Source: JACCZR01 sp963830065
GTDB taxonomy: Bacteria; Actinomycetota; Thermoleophilia; Solirubrobacterales; Thermoleophilaceae
Length of the DNA: 64,000 bases
Direction of reading: 5' to 3'
NCBI GenBank assembly: GCA_963830065.1
Contig: CAWHLA010000006.1
Location: 62,001-126,000 of the forward strand
The notes under the pieces are model-generated. The model had not been told where the DNA came from and did not search any database. It saw only the letters and a list, made by a program, of their open reading frames with translations. The position numbers and the translations under genes were made by a program. The stretch's first letter is position 1; every line of letters begins with the position of its first letter. Below are positions 16,297 through 25,327 of the stretch, piece by piece.

Positions 16297-17523
16297 GTGA
16301 CCTCCGTCGCCGTCATCGGCCTCGGCCGGGTCGGCCTTCCGCTGGCGCTCTCCTTCGCCGACCGCGGCGTCGAGGTGGTCGGCGTCGAGCGCGACGCCTC
16401 GGTCCTGCGCTCGCTCGAGTCCGGTCAGATGCCCTTCCACGAGACGGGCACCCAGGAGCTGCTCGAACGCGTGCAGGCAAACGGCGGCTTCCGGTGGACC
16501 GAGCGGGCCACCGACGCGGCCGAGGTCGATCACTTCGTGCTCACGCTCGGCACGCCCGCGCTGGTGCACCTGGAGATCGACGTCTCCCAGATCCGCAGTG
16601 CGCTGGACGACCTGCTGCCGTTGCTGCGCTCCGGCCACTCACTGGTGCTGCGCTCCACCGTCGCCCCGGGCACCACCGAGTGGGTGGCGGGCTACCTCGA
16701 GCAGCGCCGCGGCTTCCACGTCGGCGAGGACCTGTTCGTCTCCCACGTGCCCGAGCGCATCGCCGAGAACCACTTCCTGGAGGAGATCGCCTCGCTGCCC
16801 ACCATCGTCGGGGGCGTCGGCGAGGGCTCACACGATCGCGCCGCCTCGCTGTTCGAGGTGTTCGGCACGGAGATCGTGCACACCACCCCGACCCAGGCCG
16901 AGCTGGCCAAGATCTGGACCAACATCCTCCGCTACGCGCAGTTCGCGCTGCCCAACCTCCTGATGATGGAGTGCGAGCAGTACGGGGCGAACGTCTTCGA
17001 CGTGGTCGAGCTGATCAACCACGACTATCCCCGCGGCGGGATGAAGGCGCCGGGCCTGACCGCCGGCACCTGCCTGCGCAAGGACTTCGCCTTTTCCGAG
17101 GAGCGCTCCCAGGCGCCGGGCATGCTGCTGGCCGTCTCGCGCGTGCACGAGACGGTGCCGCGCTTCCTCGTCGACGGCCTGCGCCAGCGCCTGGGCTCGC
17201 TGCGTGACCGCAAGGTCGCCGTGCTCGGCCTGACCTTCAAGCGCGACTCCGACGACCTTCGCGACTCGCTCTCGGGCAAGCTGATCCGGCTGCTGGAGCG
17301 CGAGCTGGCCCACGTCGCGCGCCACGACCCCCACGTCCCCGAGCTCTCCGAGGCGCTGGACTCCGCGCTGGCCGACGCCGACGCCGTGGTGATCGCCACC
17401 AACCACTCGGAGTTCGAGGGCCTGGCCGCGCGCATGCCGGCCGGCGCCGTGCTGGTCGATCCCTGGAACGTGGCCGGCACCGGGCACGTGTTCGCCGGGG
17501 CCGAGGAGCTCGTCGAGCAGTGA
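16297..17523 (+). CDS. nucleotide-sugar 6-dehydrogenase (UDP-glucose/GDP-mannose/UDP-ManNAc dehydrogenase family)
   Basis: A 408-residue NAD-dependent enzyme that oxidises C6 of a nucleotide hexose to a uronic acid. VAVIGLGRVGLPLAL is the NAD-binding motif and LRSTVAPGTTEW is the central family signature. The active-site cysteine lies in GTCLRKD (C259; most family members have GxCxPKD). The C-terminal UDP-binding domain has GLTFKRDSDDLRDSLS. The GT26 gene just upstream makes UDP-ManNAc a plausible substrate, but UDP-glucose is not excluded. The stop overlaps the next gene by GTGA. Confidence 0.85.
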   Translation: MTSVAVIGLGRVGLPLALSFADRGVEVVGVERDASVLRSLESGQMPFHETGTQELLERVQANGGFRWTERATDAAEVDHFVLTLGTPALVHLEIDVSQIRSALDDLLPLLRSGHSLVLRSTVAPGTTEWVAGYLEQRRGFHVGEDLFVSHVPERIAENHFLEEIASLPTIVGGVGEGSHDRAASLFEVFGTEIVHTTPTQAELAKIWTNILRYAQFALPNLLMMECEQYGANVFDVVELINHDYPRGGMKAPGLTAGTCLRKDFAFSEERSQAPGMLLAVSRVHETVPRFLVDGLRQRLGSLRDRKVAVLGLTFKRDSDDLRDSLSGKLIRLLERELAHVARHDPHVPELSEALDSALADADAVVIATNHSEFEGLAARMPAGAVLVDPWNVAGTGHVFAGAEELVEQ

Positions 17524-18491
17524 CCCGCGTGCTGGTCACCGGCGGGGCGGGCACCATCGGCAGCGCCGTGGTGCGTCGCTTGCTGGACGAGCCCGACCTC
17601 GAGGTGCGCGTCTCCGACCAGCGGCCGGCGCCCGGCTGGATGCGCGAGGCCTGCGAGGTGCACGAGGGCGACCTGCGGGAGCTCGAGGAGGCGCGCAAGG
17701 CGACCGCGGGGTGCTCGCTGTCGGTGCACCTGGCCGCGATCGTGGGCGGCATCGGCAACTTCCACAAGCTGCCCCACACGCTGCTCGAGGTCAACAACGC
17801 GCTCTACAACGCGGTCATGCGCGCGGCGCTGGAGGAGGAGGTCGACCGCCTGGTCTACGTCTCCTCATCCATGGTCTTCGAGCGGGCGACCAAGTTCCCG
17901 ACCCGCGAGTCCGACCTGGCCGACACCGCCACGCCGCAGTCGGCCTACGGGTTCTCCAAGCTCTCCGGCGAGGTCTACTGCCGCTCCCTGCACGACGAGC
18001 ACGACCTGCCCTTCACCATCTGCCGCCCGTTCAACGCCTACGGCCCCGGCGAGATGCCCGACGACGAACCCGGCATCGCCCACGCCGTCCCCGACCTGAT
18101 CAACAAGGTCCTGGCCGGCCGGCGGCCGCTGCCGATCTTCGGCTCGGGGGAGCAGACCCGCACGCTCACTCACGTGGACGACATCGCGGACGGGGTCGTC
18201 ACCGCCATGCGGCACCCGGCGGGCGAGAACGAGGACTTCAACGTCTCGGCCTCCGACGAGATGACCGTGGCGGAGATCGCCCGCGTGGTGTGGAACGCCT
18301 GCGGCGAGGACCCCGAGGATTTCGCGCTCGAGCACCTGCCCAGCTTCGAGGTCGACGTCCAGCGCCGCTGGCCGTCGGTGGAGAAGGCGCGCGAGGTGCT
18401 GGGCTGGGAAGCACGCATCGGCGTCGAGGAGGGCATCGCCCAGACAGTCGAGTGGATGCGCGGCCAGCAGCCGGCCGGACAGCCAAGCTGA
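17520..18491 (+). CDS. NAD-dependent epimerase/dehydratase (extended SDR)
   Basis: A 323-residue extended SDR acting on a nucleotide sugar. VTGGAGTIGSAV is the cofactor loop, SSSMVF holds the catalytic Ser region, YGFSK is the YxxxK, and RPFNAYGPGE the substrate region. HLAAIVGGIGN recalls GDP-fucose synthase-like enzymes, but specificity cannot be assigned. It is the middle gene of a tightly coupled set: GTG start overlapping the dehydrogenase stop, and a CTGA overlap with the next SDR. Confidence 0.82.
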   Translation: MTRVLVTGGAGTIGSAVVRRLLDEPDLEVRVSDQRPAPGWMREACEVHEGDLRELEEARKATAGCSLSVHLAAIVGGIGNFHKLPHTLLEVNNALYNAVMRAALEEEVDRLVYVSSSMVFERATKFPTRESDLADTATPQSAYGFSKLSGEVYCRSLHDEHDLPFTICRPFNAYGPGEMPDDEPGIAHAVPDLINKVLAGRRPLPIFGSGEQTRTLTHVDDIADGVVTAMRHPAGENEDFNVSASDEMTVAEIARVVWNACGEDPEDFALEHLPSFEVDVQRRWPSVEKAREVLGWEARIGVEEGIAQTVEWMRGQQPAGQPS

Positions 18492-19372
18492 GCACCGTCC
18501 TCGTCACGGGCGGTGGGGGCTTCGCCGGCTCCCACCTGGTGGCTCACCTGCGCTCGGAGGGCCAGGAGGTTACGGCACCTCCCCGCGAGGTGCTGGAGCT
18601 GGCCGAGCCGAACGCGGTCCGGGGGGCGGTGGCCGCGCTGCAACCGGAGTGCGTGTTCCACCTGGCCGCCCAGGCGTCGGTGCCCGCGGCCTGGGAGGAC
18701 CCGGGGGCGACGCTCTCGGCCAACGTGGGCACCACCCTCAACGTGCTGGAAGCGGTGCGGCGCGAGGCCGCCGACGCGGTGGTGCTGCTCGCCGGGTCGG
18801 GCGAGGTGTACGGGGCACCCTCCGAGCTGCCGGTGGACGAGAGCGCGCCGCTGCAGCCCCAGAACCCGTACGCGGTCTCCAAGGCGGCCTGCGACCTGCT
18901 CGGCGGCCAGTACGCCGACGCCTTCGGCCTCCGCGTCGTCCGCACCCGTGCCTTCAACCACGCGGGACCCGGTCAGTCCGACCTCTACGTGGTGGGCGCC
19001 CTGTCGCGCCAGGTGGCCGAGGCCGAGGCCGCCGAGCTGGACGAGGTCGTCATCCGCACCGGCAACCCCGATTCGCTGCGCGACTTCACCGACGTCCGCG
19101 ACGTCGTGCGCGCGTACCGGCAGGCCACCTACCTCCCGCCGGGCGCCTACAACGTGTGCTCGGGCCGCACGGCCAGCGTGCGCGACGTGCTGCGGATGCT
19201 CGACGCCGCCACCCCCCTGCGACTGGAGCACGAGATCGACCCGGAGCGCGTGCGCGCCCACGACGTGCCCGAGATCCGCGGCTCGGCTGCGCTCCTGGAG
19301 GGCTGGGAGCCGGAGATCCCGCTCGAGCAGACGGTGGCCGACGCCCTCGAGTGGTGGCGGACCGCGCTGTAG
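18488..19372 (+). CDS. GDP-6-deoxy-D-mannose reductase-like SDR (probable CTG start)
   Basis: A 294-residue extended SDR. STVLVTGGGGFAGSHL is the cofactor loop, AGSGEVYG the Ser region, NPYAVSK the YxxxK. RAFNHAGPGQ is characteristic of Rmd reductases, which turn GDP-4-keto-6-deoxymannose into GDP-D-rhamnose. No ATG/GTG/TTG lies where the N-terminus should begin. CTG at 18488 gives LSTVLVTGG and a CTGA overlap with the previous stop; the only in-frame alternative, GTG 18452, adds 12 unrelated residues. No GDP-mannose 4,6-dehydratase is in the window, so the substrate must be supplied from elsewhere or the assignment is approximate. Confidence 0.78.
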   Translation: MSTVLVTGGGGFAGSHLVAHLRSEGQEVTAPPREVLELAEPNAVRGAVAALQPECVFHLAAQASVPAAWEDPGATLSANVGTTLNVLEAVRREAADAVVLLAGSGEVYGAPSELPVDESAPLQPQNPYAVSKAACDLLGGQYADAFGLRVVRTRAFNHAGPGQSDLYVVGALSRQVAEAEAAELDEVVIRTGNPDSLRDFTDVRDVVRAYRQATYLPPGAYNVCSGRTASVRDVLRMLDAATPLRLEHEIDPERVRAHDVPEIRGSAALLEGWEPEIPLEQTVADALEWWRTAL

Positions 19373-20283
19373 GCGCCGCCTGCCCGGCCTGCGGCGCGGC
19401 GGCGCTGGTGCCGTGGCGCTGGGTGCCGGGGGGCGAGCCGTCCGACCCGCGCAGGTACGAGCTCGCGCGCTGCAGCGCGTGCGGCACCGCGGTGACCCAG
19501 GGGCCGCCGCCCGGCCCGCAGCACTACGAGACCGGGGTGTACGCGCCCGGCCCGCCCCGCGCGGCCGGCGTGCTGCGGCTCCTGCAGCGGCGGCTAGACG
19601 CCCAGCCCGCGCGACTGCTGCGGCAGGCCGGCGTGGCGCCCGGAGGCCGGGTGCTCGACGCCGGGGCCGGACGAGGGCGGCTGGTGGAGAGCCTGGTCGC
19701 AGCGGGGTTCGAGGCGACCGGCATCGACCCGGCGCCCCGCAGCACCAGCCCGCGGGTGCGGCAGGCCACCATCGGCGAGCACTCGGACTCCCGCCTCGAC
19801 GCCGCGGTGCTGTGGCACGTGCTGGAGCACCTGGAAGACCCCCTCGCAGCGCTGTCCCGGGTCGCCGGCTGGCTGCGGCCCGGCGGCGTGGTGCTGGTCG
19901 CCGTGCCCAACCTCGGCTCGGTTCAGGCCGGGGTGGCCGGCGACGCCTGGCTGCACCTCGACGTCCCTCGCCACCGCGTGCACTTCACCGCCCATGGGCT
20001 CCGAGCGCTCTTCGGCCGCGCCGGGGTTGAGCCGGGCCCGGTCGACCACATGGTCTGGGAGCACAACCCCACCGCGATGTGGATGGGGCTGCTCAGCCGC
20101 GCCGGGATGACCCCCGGCTTCCCCTTCCATCTGCTCAAGCGCAACGTCCCGGCCCGCCCGCGCGACCTCGCGCTGCTGGCGGCCGGCCTGCCGCTGGCGC
20201 CGGTCGCGGTCGGGCTCGAGGCGCTGGCCGCGGCGGACGGCCGCGGCGGCACGGTGGCCGCGATCGCCCGGCGGGCTGCCTAG
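19351..20283 (+). CDS. SAM-dependent methyltransferase with N-terminal zinc-ribbon, paralogue of 45-965
   Basis: A 310-residue Methyltransf_23-type protein. Two CxxC pairs (C11/C14 and C41/C44) form a zinc-ribbon-like head. VLDAGAGRGRL is the SAM motif, and LHLDVPRHRVHFT matches the segment in the methyltransferase at 45-965. The start is one of two adjacent GTGs (19351 or 19354), overlapping the preceding SDR by about 22 nt. It ends the plus-strand run 16297-20283 and is followed by a perfect palindrome. Likely sugar O- or C-methylation in the same glycan. Confidence 0.82.
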   Translation: MVADRAVGAACPACGAAALVPWRWVPGGEPSDPRRYELARCSACGTAVTQGPPPGPQHYETGVYAPGPPRAAGVLRLLQRRLDAQPARLLRQAGVAPGGRVLDAGAGRGRLVESLVAAGFEATGIDPAPRSTSPRVRQATIGEHSDSRLDAAVLWHVLEHLEDPLAALSRVAGWLRPGGVVLVAVPNLGSVQAGVAGDAWLHLDVPRHRVHFTAHGLRALFGRAGVEPGPVDHMVWEHNPTAMWMGLLSRAGMTPGFPFHLLKRNVPARPRDLALLAAGLPLAPVAVGLEALAAADGRGGTVAAIARRAA

Positions 20284-20324
20284 GCCGCTCGGTACTGGCC
20301 GCGCGAACCGCACACCTCGTCGGA

Positions 20325-20352
20325 AAAAGTCGTCAGCCGGCTGACGACTTTT
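20325..20352. repeat. palindromic repeat, copy 1 (perfect 28-bp palindrome)
   Basis: Two perfectly complementary 14-nt arms (AAAAGTCGTCAGCC and its reverse complement) with no spacer lie in the 162-nt gap between two convergent genes. Runs of A and T at the outer ends would let it act as a bidirectional rho-independent terminator. Related copies lie at 38067-38096 and 49344-49371. The rest of 20284-20445 shows nothing recognisable. Confidence 0.8.
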
Positions 20353-20445
20353 CTGAGACGGATGCGCCCTTCGCACCCCCGAACCCTCAGAAGGCCGCGA
20401 AGCCGCACTCCCTTGGTTGCCCGTAGTTGCAGTTCGAGAGGCGGG

Positions 20446-21579
20446 TCAGCCGGCGCGGTACAGCGACAGCAACCGCTCGATGAACCGCTCCTCGGAGTGG
20501 TTCACGCGCACGCGCTCGATCAGCGCGTCCCCCTCGGCGCGGCGGGCGGCGGGGTCGGCCCACAGCTCGCGCAGGCGGCGGGTGAGCGCCGGGGTGTCGC
20601 CGCGGGGCAGCACCCGCTCGGAGCCGATCAGCTCGGGCACGCCGCCCACCGCCGACCCGAGCACCGGCACCCCCGCGGCCATCGCCTCCAGCACCGCGTA
20701 CGGCGAGAACTCGTGGTAGTTCGACGGCAGCAGCAGCGCGCCGGCGCCGGCCAACAGGCGCGCGACCTCGTCGCGGTCGACCCGCCCGAGGAACGTGACC
20801 GGCGCCCGCAGCTCACGGGCGCGGTGCTCCAGCCGCTCGCGCTCGGGCCCCTCGCCGGCCACCCGCAACGGCACGCCGGTCTCGGCCGCAGCCTCTACCG
20901 CCGCCCCCAGACCCTTCTCGGGCGAGAGTCGCGAGGCGACCAGCGCGTACTCGGCGCGGTCGGCCTGCGATCCGTCGGCGACCGCCTCCGCGGGCAGGTA
21001 GTGGGGCAGCACCTCGATGCGCTCCGCGGGTGCGCCCAGGCGCGCCACTTGCCCGGCCGCCCAGCCGCTGGGGGCGACGAAGCGGTCGACGGCGCCGAAG
21101 ACGGCGGGCTGGTGCACCGACAGCGCGGTGGCGTAGGCGGCCGCCTCGGGCAGAGAGCCGCGGCAGTTCAGAACCAGCCCCGGGAGGGTGTTGCGGCCGT
21201 GGCAGCGAAAGCAGGGGCCACCGTCGCGGGCGGCCACGGCGATCGCGCAGAACAGCCGCAGGTTGTGCAGGTGCAAGATCACCCGCGCGCCCGCCGAGCG
21301 CGCCGCAGCCAGGCCCTTCGGGCCGACGAGCGGCTGCATGTTGTGCACGTGCACCACGCTGGCCTCGAGCGCGCGAGCGGCGTCGGAGATCTCCGACGGC
21401 CGGTCGCCGCCCCGGAGCAGCGACGCGGCGGCGCGGGCGCGACCGACGTCGGTGGAGCGGCGCTCGAGCAGGCGGTGCTCCACCCCCGCCCGGCGCAGAG
21501 CGCGCAGCTGCAGCTCGACGGAGCGCTCCTCGCCTCCCTCGATCCGGTACCGGTTGTGCACGACGAGGACGCGCGCCAC
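20446..21579 (-). CDS. glycosyltransferase family 4 (GT-B fold)
   Basis: A 377-residue retaining GT-B enzyme. The N-terminus VLVVHNRYRIEGGEERS is the acceptor-domain opening, with EGGEE as the glycine-rich loop. A CFRCHG segment around residue 130 is found in a subset of GT4 proteins. SRLSPEKG begins the donor domain, and FSPYAVLEAMAAGVPVLGS is the EX7E region. The GTG at 21579 sits 7 nt from a TAGCCT -10 box that overlaps the box of the divergent GT2 gene. Sugar specificity unknown. Confidence 0.87.
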   Translation of the reverse strand: MARVLVVHNRYRIEGGEERSVELQLRALRRAGVEHRLLERRSTDVGRARAAASLLRGGDRPSEISDAARALEASVVHVHNMQPLVGPKGLAAARSAGARVILHLHNLRLFCAIAVAARDGGPCFRCHGRNTLPGLVLNCRGSLPEAAAYATALSVHQPAVFGAVDRFVAPSGWAAGQVARLGAPAERIEVLPHYLPAEAVADGSQADRAEYALVASRLSPEKGLGAAVEAAAETGVPLRVAGEGPERERLEHRARELRAPVTFLGRVDRDEVARLLAGAGALLLPSNYHEFSPYAVLEAMAAGVPVLGSAVGGVPELIGSERVLPRGDTPALTRRLRELWADPAARRAEGDALIERVRVNHSEERFIERLLSLYRAG

Positions 21580-21585
21580 CGGGTC

Positions 21586-21592
21586 TAGGCTA
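21586..21592. promoter_or_regulatory. shared divergent -10 element TAGGCTA (21579 minus / 21601 plus)
   Basis: Read on the plus strand, TAGGCT (21586-21591) ends 9 nt before the TTG at 21601. Read on the minus strand, TAGCCT (21592-21587) ends 7 nt before the GTG at 21579. The two boxes overlap in all but one base in a 21-nt gap, so both leaderless transcripts would start from one symmetric element. Confidence 0.55.
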
Positions 21593-21600
21593 CGCCCACC

Positions 21601-22446
21601 TTGGCGCCGCCCGACCTGTCAGTCGTCGTCCCCACCGCAGGCCGGCCGAGCTACCTCGCCGTGGCGCTCAGATCGCTGAACCAGCAGAACACGCAGGCCA
21701 CCTACGAGGTCGTCGTGATCGACGACGGCGACCTGTGGGCCACCGGCGCCACCGCCGAGCGGCTCGGCGTGCGGGTGGTGCGCCACGGCGAACAGCGCGG
21801 GCTCAACGTCGCGCGCAACACCGGCCTGCGCGAGACCGAGGCGCCGCTGGTGGCCTTCGTCGACGACGACGTGCTCGCCCCTCCGGGGTGGGTCGAGGCA
21901 ATCGTGGCCGGCGCGCGGCGCTGGCCCGACGCCGAGGCGTTCGGCGGGCCGATCCGCGCGCGGCTGGAGGGCGGCGCGTTGCGCGGCTGCGGCGACGAGG
22001 ACCCGCCGATCACCACCCTCGACCTCGGGCCCGATGACATGGAGACCGAGGTGGTGTGGGGGGCGAACTTCGCGGTGCGCCGCTCGGCGGTGGAGCGGGT
22101 CGGGGCCTTCGACGAGTCCATCGATTGGGCCCACGGCGACGAGGAGGAGTGGCTGCAACGCCTGCGGGGGGAGAACGGCAAGGTCGTCTACCTGCCCGCC
22201 GCGGGCGTGGAACACCGCCGCGAGCCGAGCGACAGCACGCTGCGCGGGCTGAGCCGCGCGGCCTGGGTCCGCGGTCGCGGCGCCCGGCGCAGCGACAGCC
22301 ACCGCCACGCCGCCCCGGGCCTGGCCCACGAGGTGCGGGTGCTCGCCGGCTGCCTCTGGCACGCGGGCCGCGGCCGCTGCGAGCACGGCCTGGTCATGGC
22401 GGCGCACTCGGCCGGGCGCCTGACCGAGGCCCTGCGCGGGAGGTGA
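21601..22446 (+). CDS. glycosyltransferase family 2
   Basis: A 281-residue GT-A enzyme. SVVVPTAGRPSYL opens the domain and VVVIDDGD is the nucleotide-binding strand. FVDDDVLAPPGW holds the metal-binding DDD motif and HGDEEEWLQRL the catalytic ED-like motif. Start is TTG at 21601, supported by the -10 box and by the domain beginning immediately. The stop overlaps the next gene by GTGA, and the run continues to 25327 with four coupled glycosyltransferase-like genes. Donor unknown. Confidence 0.86.
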   Translation: MAPPDLSVVVPTAGRPSYLAVALRSLNQQNTQATYEVVVIDDGDLWATGATAERLGVRVVRHGEQRGLNVARNTGLRETEAPLVAFVDDDVLAPPGWVEAIVAGARRWPDAEAFGGPIRARLEGGALRGCGDEDPPITTLDLGPDDMETEVVWGANFAVRRSAVERVGAFDESIDWAHGDEEEWLQRLRGENGKVVYLPAAGVEHRREPSDSTLRGLSRAAWVRGRGARRSDSHRHAAPGLAHEVRVLAGCLWHAGRGRCEHGLVMAAHSAGRLTEALRGR

Positions 22447-23257
22447 GCTCCCACCTCGACCCCGAGACCTTCCTCTCGGGCGACTCGGGGGAGGTGAGCG
22501 GGATCCGGTTGCCGGTGGTCCGCGCGGCGCAGGACGCCGGCCTGAACGCGCTGGCGGCGCTCACCGCAACGGGCCCGCGGCTGGATCGCCTGGCGCGCCG
22601 GGCGCCCGCGCGGCGGGTGACCGTGCTGTCGGCCTACCGGCCCGGCCGCCGGCTGGAGGCGGCCATGCCGGCGCTCGAGTCCAACCGCCACGAGGTGAGC
22701 TTCTCGCTGGAGCCGCGTGGAGGGCAGCGGCCGGGGCAAGTTCCAGAACCTCAACCGGGCGCTGGAGCGAGCGGCGCCGGGCGCGGACTGGACCCTGGTG
22801 GTCGACGACGACATCGTGCTGCCCCGCCGGTTCCTCGACCGGTTCATCGGAGTGTGCGAGGCGGCGCGGTCTGGAGCTGGCCCAGCCCGCGCAGACGCGC
22901 CGCAGCCACGCAGCGTGGGCGGTGACCCGCCGCCGCCCGCTCAGCCTCGCCCGCCGCACGCGCTTCGTGGAGATCGGGCCGGTGACTGCGTTCGCGGCCC
23001 GGCCCGCGGCCGAGCTGCTGCCCTTCCCAGACCTGCGCTTCGGGTGGGGGCTGGACCTCCACTGGGCCGCGATCGCCGAGCGCAGCGGCTGGGCGGCCGG
23101 GGTGGTCGACGCGACGCCCGTCCGCCACGATGACGCTCCGCCCGCCGCCGCCTACGGCCACGCCGAGGCGATCGAGGAGGCCGTGGGGTTCCTCGCCGGC
23201 CGGGAGTACCTGCCGAGCGAGCGCGCCCAGCAGACGATCGCAACGCTGAGGCGCTGA
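22443..23257 (+). CDS. GT-A-like glycosyltransferase homologue with two frameshifts
   Basis: Three successive frames each encode part of one apparent protein of about 270 residues: VTVLSAYRPGRRLEAAMPAL in the first; GKFQNLNRALERA and TLVVDDDIVLPRRFLDRF (a DDD metal motif) in the second; and AQPAQTRRSHAAWAVTRRRP to RFGWGLDLHWAA and VVDATPVRH in the third. The switches lie near 22705-22720 and 22858-22875, each equal to one extra base. I recognise the GT-A DDD and the GWGLDLHW pattern but cannot name the family (perhaps DUF707-like). Two lesions could mean a pseudogene, but the otherwise clean coding pattern fits sequence error too. GTGA overlap upstream, TGATG overlap downstream. Confidence 0.6.
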
Positions 23258-24294
23258 TGGGCCCGCTGTTCGTCTGCCCCGAGATGCTCACCGGCGGCGC
23301 CGAGCGGCAGTGGGTGACGCTGATCACCGCCCTGGCCGAGCGCGGGCACGAGCCGGCGCTGCTGACGCTCGCCGGCGAAGGGCGGCTGTTCGCCGAGCTG
23401 GCCGAGGCGGGAGTTCCCGCCCACTGCGCGCGGTTCCGCGGCCGCGCTGACCCGCTCGGGCTGCGGCGCGCGCTGCGCTTCGCCCGCGGCCGCGCGAGCG
23501 TGGTGGTCAGCCGCAACGTGAGCGCCGAGCTCGTGGGCCAGCTCCTCGCGCGGCGCGGACGTGTCAGCCACGTGGTCAACGAGCACACCCCGTGCACGGT
23601 CGAGGGCGGCCTGCTACCGCTCAAGGCACACCAGCAGCGGCTGCGCAGGCTGGTGGCGCCTCGGGTGGACCGCGTGGTGGCCGTGGCGCGGGCGCAGGTG
23701 GCGCCGCTGGCGGCGGCCGGCTTTCGGGGCGAGGGCATACGGGTGGTGGCCAACGGCGTGGCGCTCGGCCCGGAGCCCTCGCCGCCGCCCGAGGACGGCT
23801 ACGCCCTGGTGCTCGCCGGCCTGCGGCCCGAGAAGCGGGTGGACCTGTTCGTCGACGCGGTGGCGCAGGTCCCGGGCCTGCGCGGCTTGGTGGCCGGCGA
23901 AGGTCGCGAGCGAGCGCGGCTGGACCGGCTGATCGCCGACCGCGGCGCCGCGGTCGAGCTGCTGGGCGAGCGCCACGACACCGCCGAGCTGATCCGCGGC
24001 GCCGCGGTGGTGTGCCTACCCAGCGAGGCCGAGGCCCTGCCCATGTCGATCCTCGAGGCGATGGCCGCAGGGCGGCCGGTGGTGGCCACGCCGGTGGGCG
24101 GCGTTCCCGACGCCGTGGCCGACGGCGAGACCGGCCTGCTGGCGGCGCCGGGCGACGCGGGTGCGCTCGCCTCTGCGCTTGCCCACGCCAGGGAGGACTC
24201 GGCTCGCCTGGGCGCGGCCGGCCGCCTCCGGGCGGAGGAGCGGTTCACCCTGGAGACGATGGTCGACGGCTACGAGAAGGCGCTGGGGCTGTGA
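23257..24294 (+). CDS. glycosyltransferase family 4 (GT-B fold)
   Basis: A 345-residue retaining GT-B enzyme. PEMLTGGAERQW is the acceptor-side GGAE loop, VVNEHTP a conserved mid-segment, GLRPEKRVD the start of the donor domain, and SEAEALPMSILEAMAAGRPVVAT the EX7E signature. The ATG overlaps the preceding stop by one base (TGATG), and the stop overlaps the next gene by GTGA. It is presumably part of one polycistronic unit adding successive sugars. Specificity unknown. Confidence 0.87.
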   Translation: MGPLFVCPEMLTGGAERQWVTLITALAERGHEPALLTLAGEGRLFAELAEAGVPAHCARFRGRADPLGLRRALRFARGRASVVVSRNVSAELVGQLLARRGRVSHVVNEHTPCTVEGGLLPLKAHQQRLRRLVAPRVDRVVAVARAQVAPLAAAGFRGEGIRVVANGVALGPEPSPPPEDGYALVLAGLRPEKRVDLFVDAVAQVPGLRGLVAGEGRERARLDRLIADRGAAVELLGERHDTAELIRGAAVVCLPSEAEALPMSILEAMAAGRPVVATPVGGVPDAVADGETGLLAAPGDAGALASALAHAREDSARLGAAGRLRAEERFTLETMVDGYEKALGL

Positions 24295-25327
24295 CCGACC
24301 TGCTGGTGGTCTCGCTGGGCACCACGTTGGGCTGGCGCGTGGCCGATCGCCTGTTCCTGGCGGGCGCCGAGGCCGCCGGCGCCAGCACCGCCGCTGTGGC
24401 GGTGGGCCAGGGCGCTGCGGGACGGCTGCGGCGCGGCTACCCCGTGAACGACTTCGTGGAGGCGCTGGCCGCGCGCCGCACGGTGCAGCAGGCGCTGGAG
24501 CGGGTCCAGCCCCGGGCCGTAGTCCTCTCGAGCCCGACCACCGCGCTCCTGGCGCCCGACCCCGGGCGCCCCTACGCGGTGCGCCTGGACGGCCCGGCCG
24601 CGCTGAACCGGACCGGGCCCGCGAACGCCCCGTGCGGGCGCTCGAGCGCCGCGCGTTGAGCCGGGCGAGGCTGGTGCTGCCGTGGAGCGAGCCGGCCCGG
24701 GCCGCGCTGCCCGAGGGCTCGGCGCCGTCGGTCGTGCTGCCCCCGCCGGTGGAGAGCTCCGGCCCACACGAGGGCGACGAGCGCCTGGCCGTGGCCTACG
24801 TGCCGGACCCCAAGGCGAAGGGCCTGGACGTGGTGGTGGGCGCCTGGGCGCGGGCGGCGGTGCCGGACGCCCGGCTGGAGGTCTTCGCGGTCGAGCCCGA
24901 CCGCGCGGAGCGCCACCTGCGCCGCCGCGGGTTGACCCTGCCCGACACCGCCACGGTGCGGGGGATCGTGCCGCCGCACGAGTTCCGGGCCGCGCTGCGG
25001 TCGGCGCGCGTGCTGGTGGCCGGCGCCCGCTGGGAGGACTTCGGGCAGGCTCCGCTGGAGGCGCTGGCCGACGGGGCCCTGCTGGCCACCGTCCCCACCC
25101 CCGGGCCCTTCGCGGCTCTGCCGCTGGCGCGCGAGCTCGAGCCACGGCTGGTGGCAGACGAGGTCTCCGCGGAGGCGCTGGCCCCGTGCGTGCAGGCGGC
25201 GTTCGCGCTGGACCCCGAGGAGGTCGCTGCGACCCGCACCCGGAGCGCGGAGCTGCTGGCGCCTCTGCGCTCTGAAGCCCTGGTCAGCCGGCTGCGCGAG
25301 GAGATCCTGCCTCGCCTGCTCGCGTGA
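24291..25327 (+). CDS. GT-B glycosyltransferase-like protein (frameshifted)
   Basis: The first frame (MTDLLVVSLGTTLGWRVADRLF... to about residue 108) stops at 24659. The continuation, RPVRALERRALSRARLVLPWS through PKAKGLDVVVGAW, RGIVPPHEFR and the donor-site ARWEDFGQAPLEALADG, is in another frame to 25327. Adding one base in GGGCCCGCG near 24615-24621 restores about 345 residues. The C-terminal half matches the donor domain of GT4-type enzymes with an EALADGALL motif; the N-terminal half is less typical. It ends the plus-strand glycosyltransferase run and overlaps the convergent gene by 44 nt. Confidence 0.68.
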
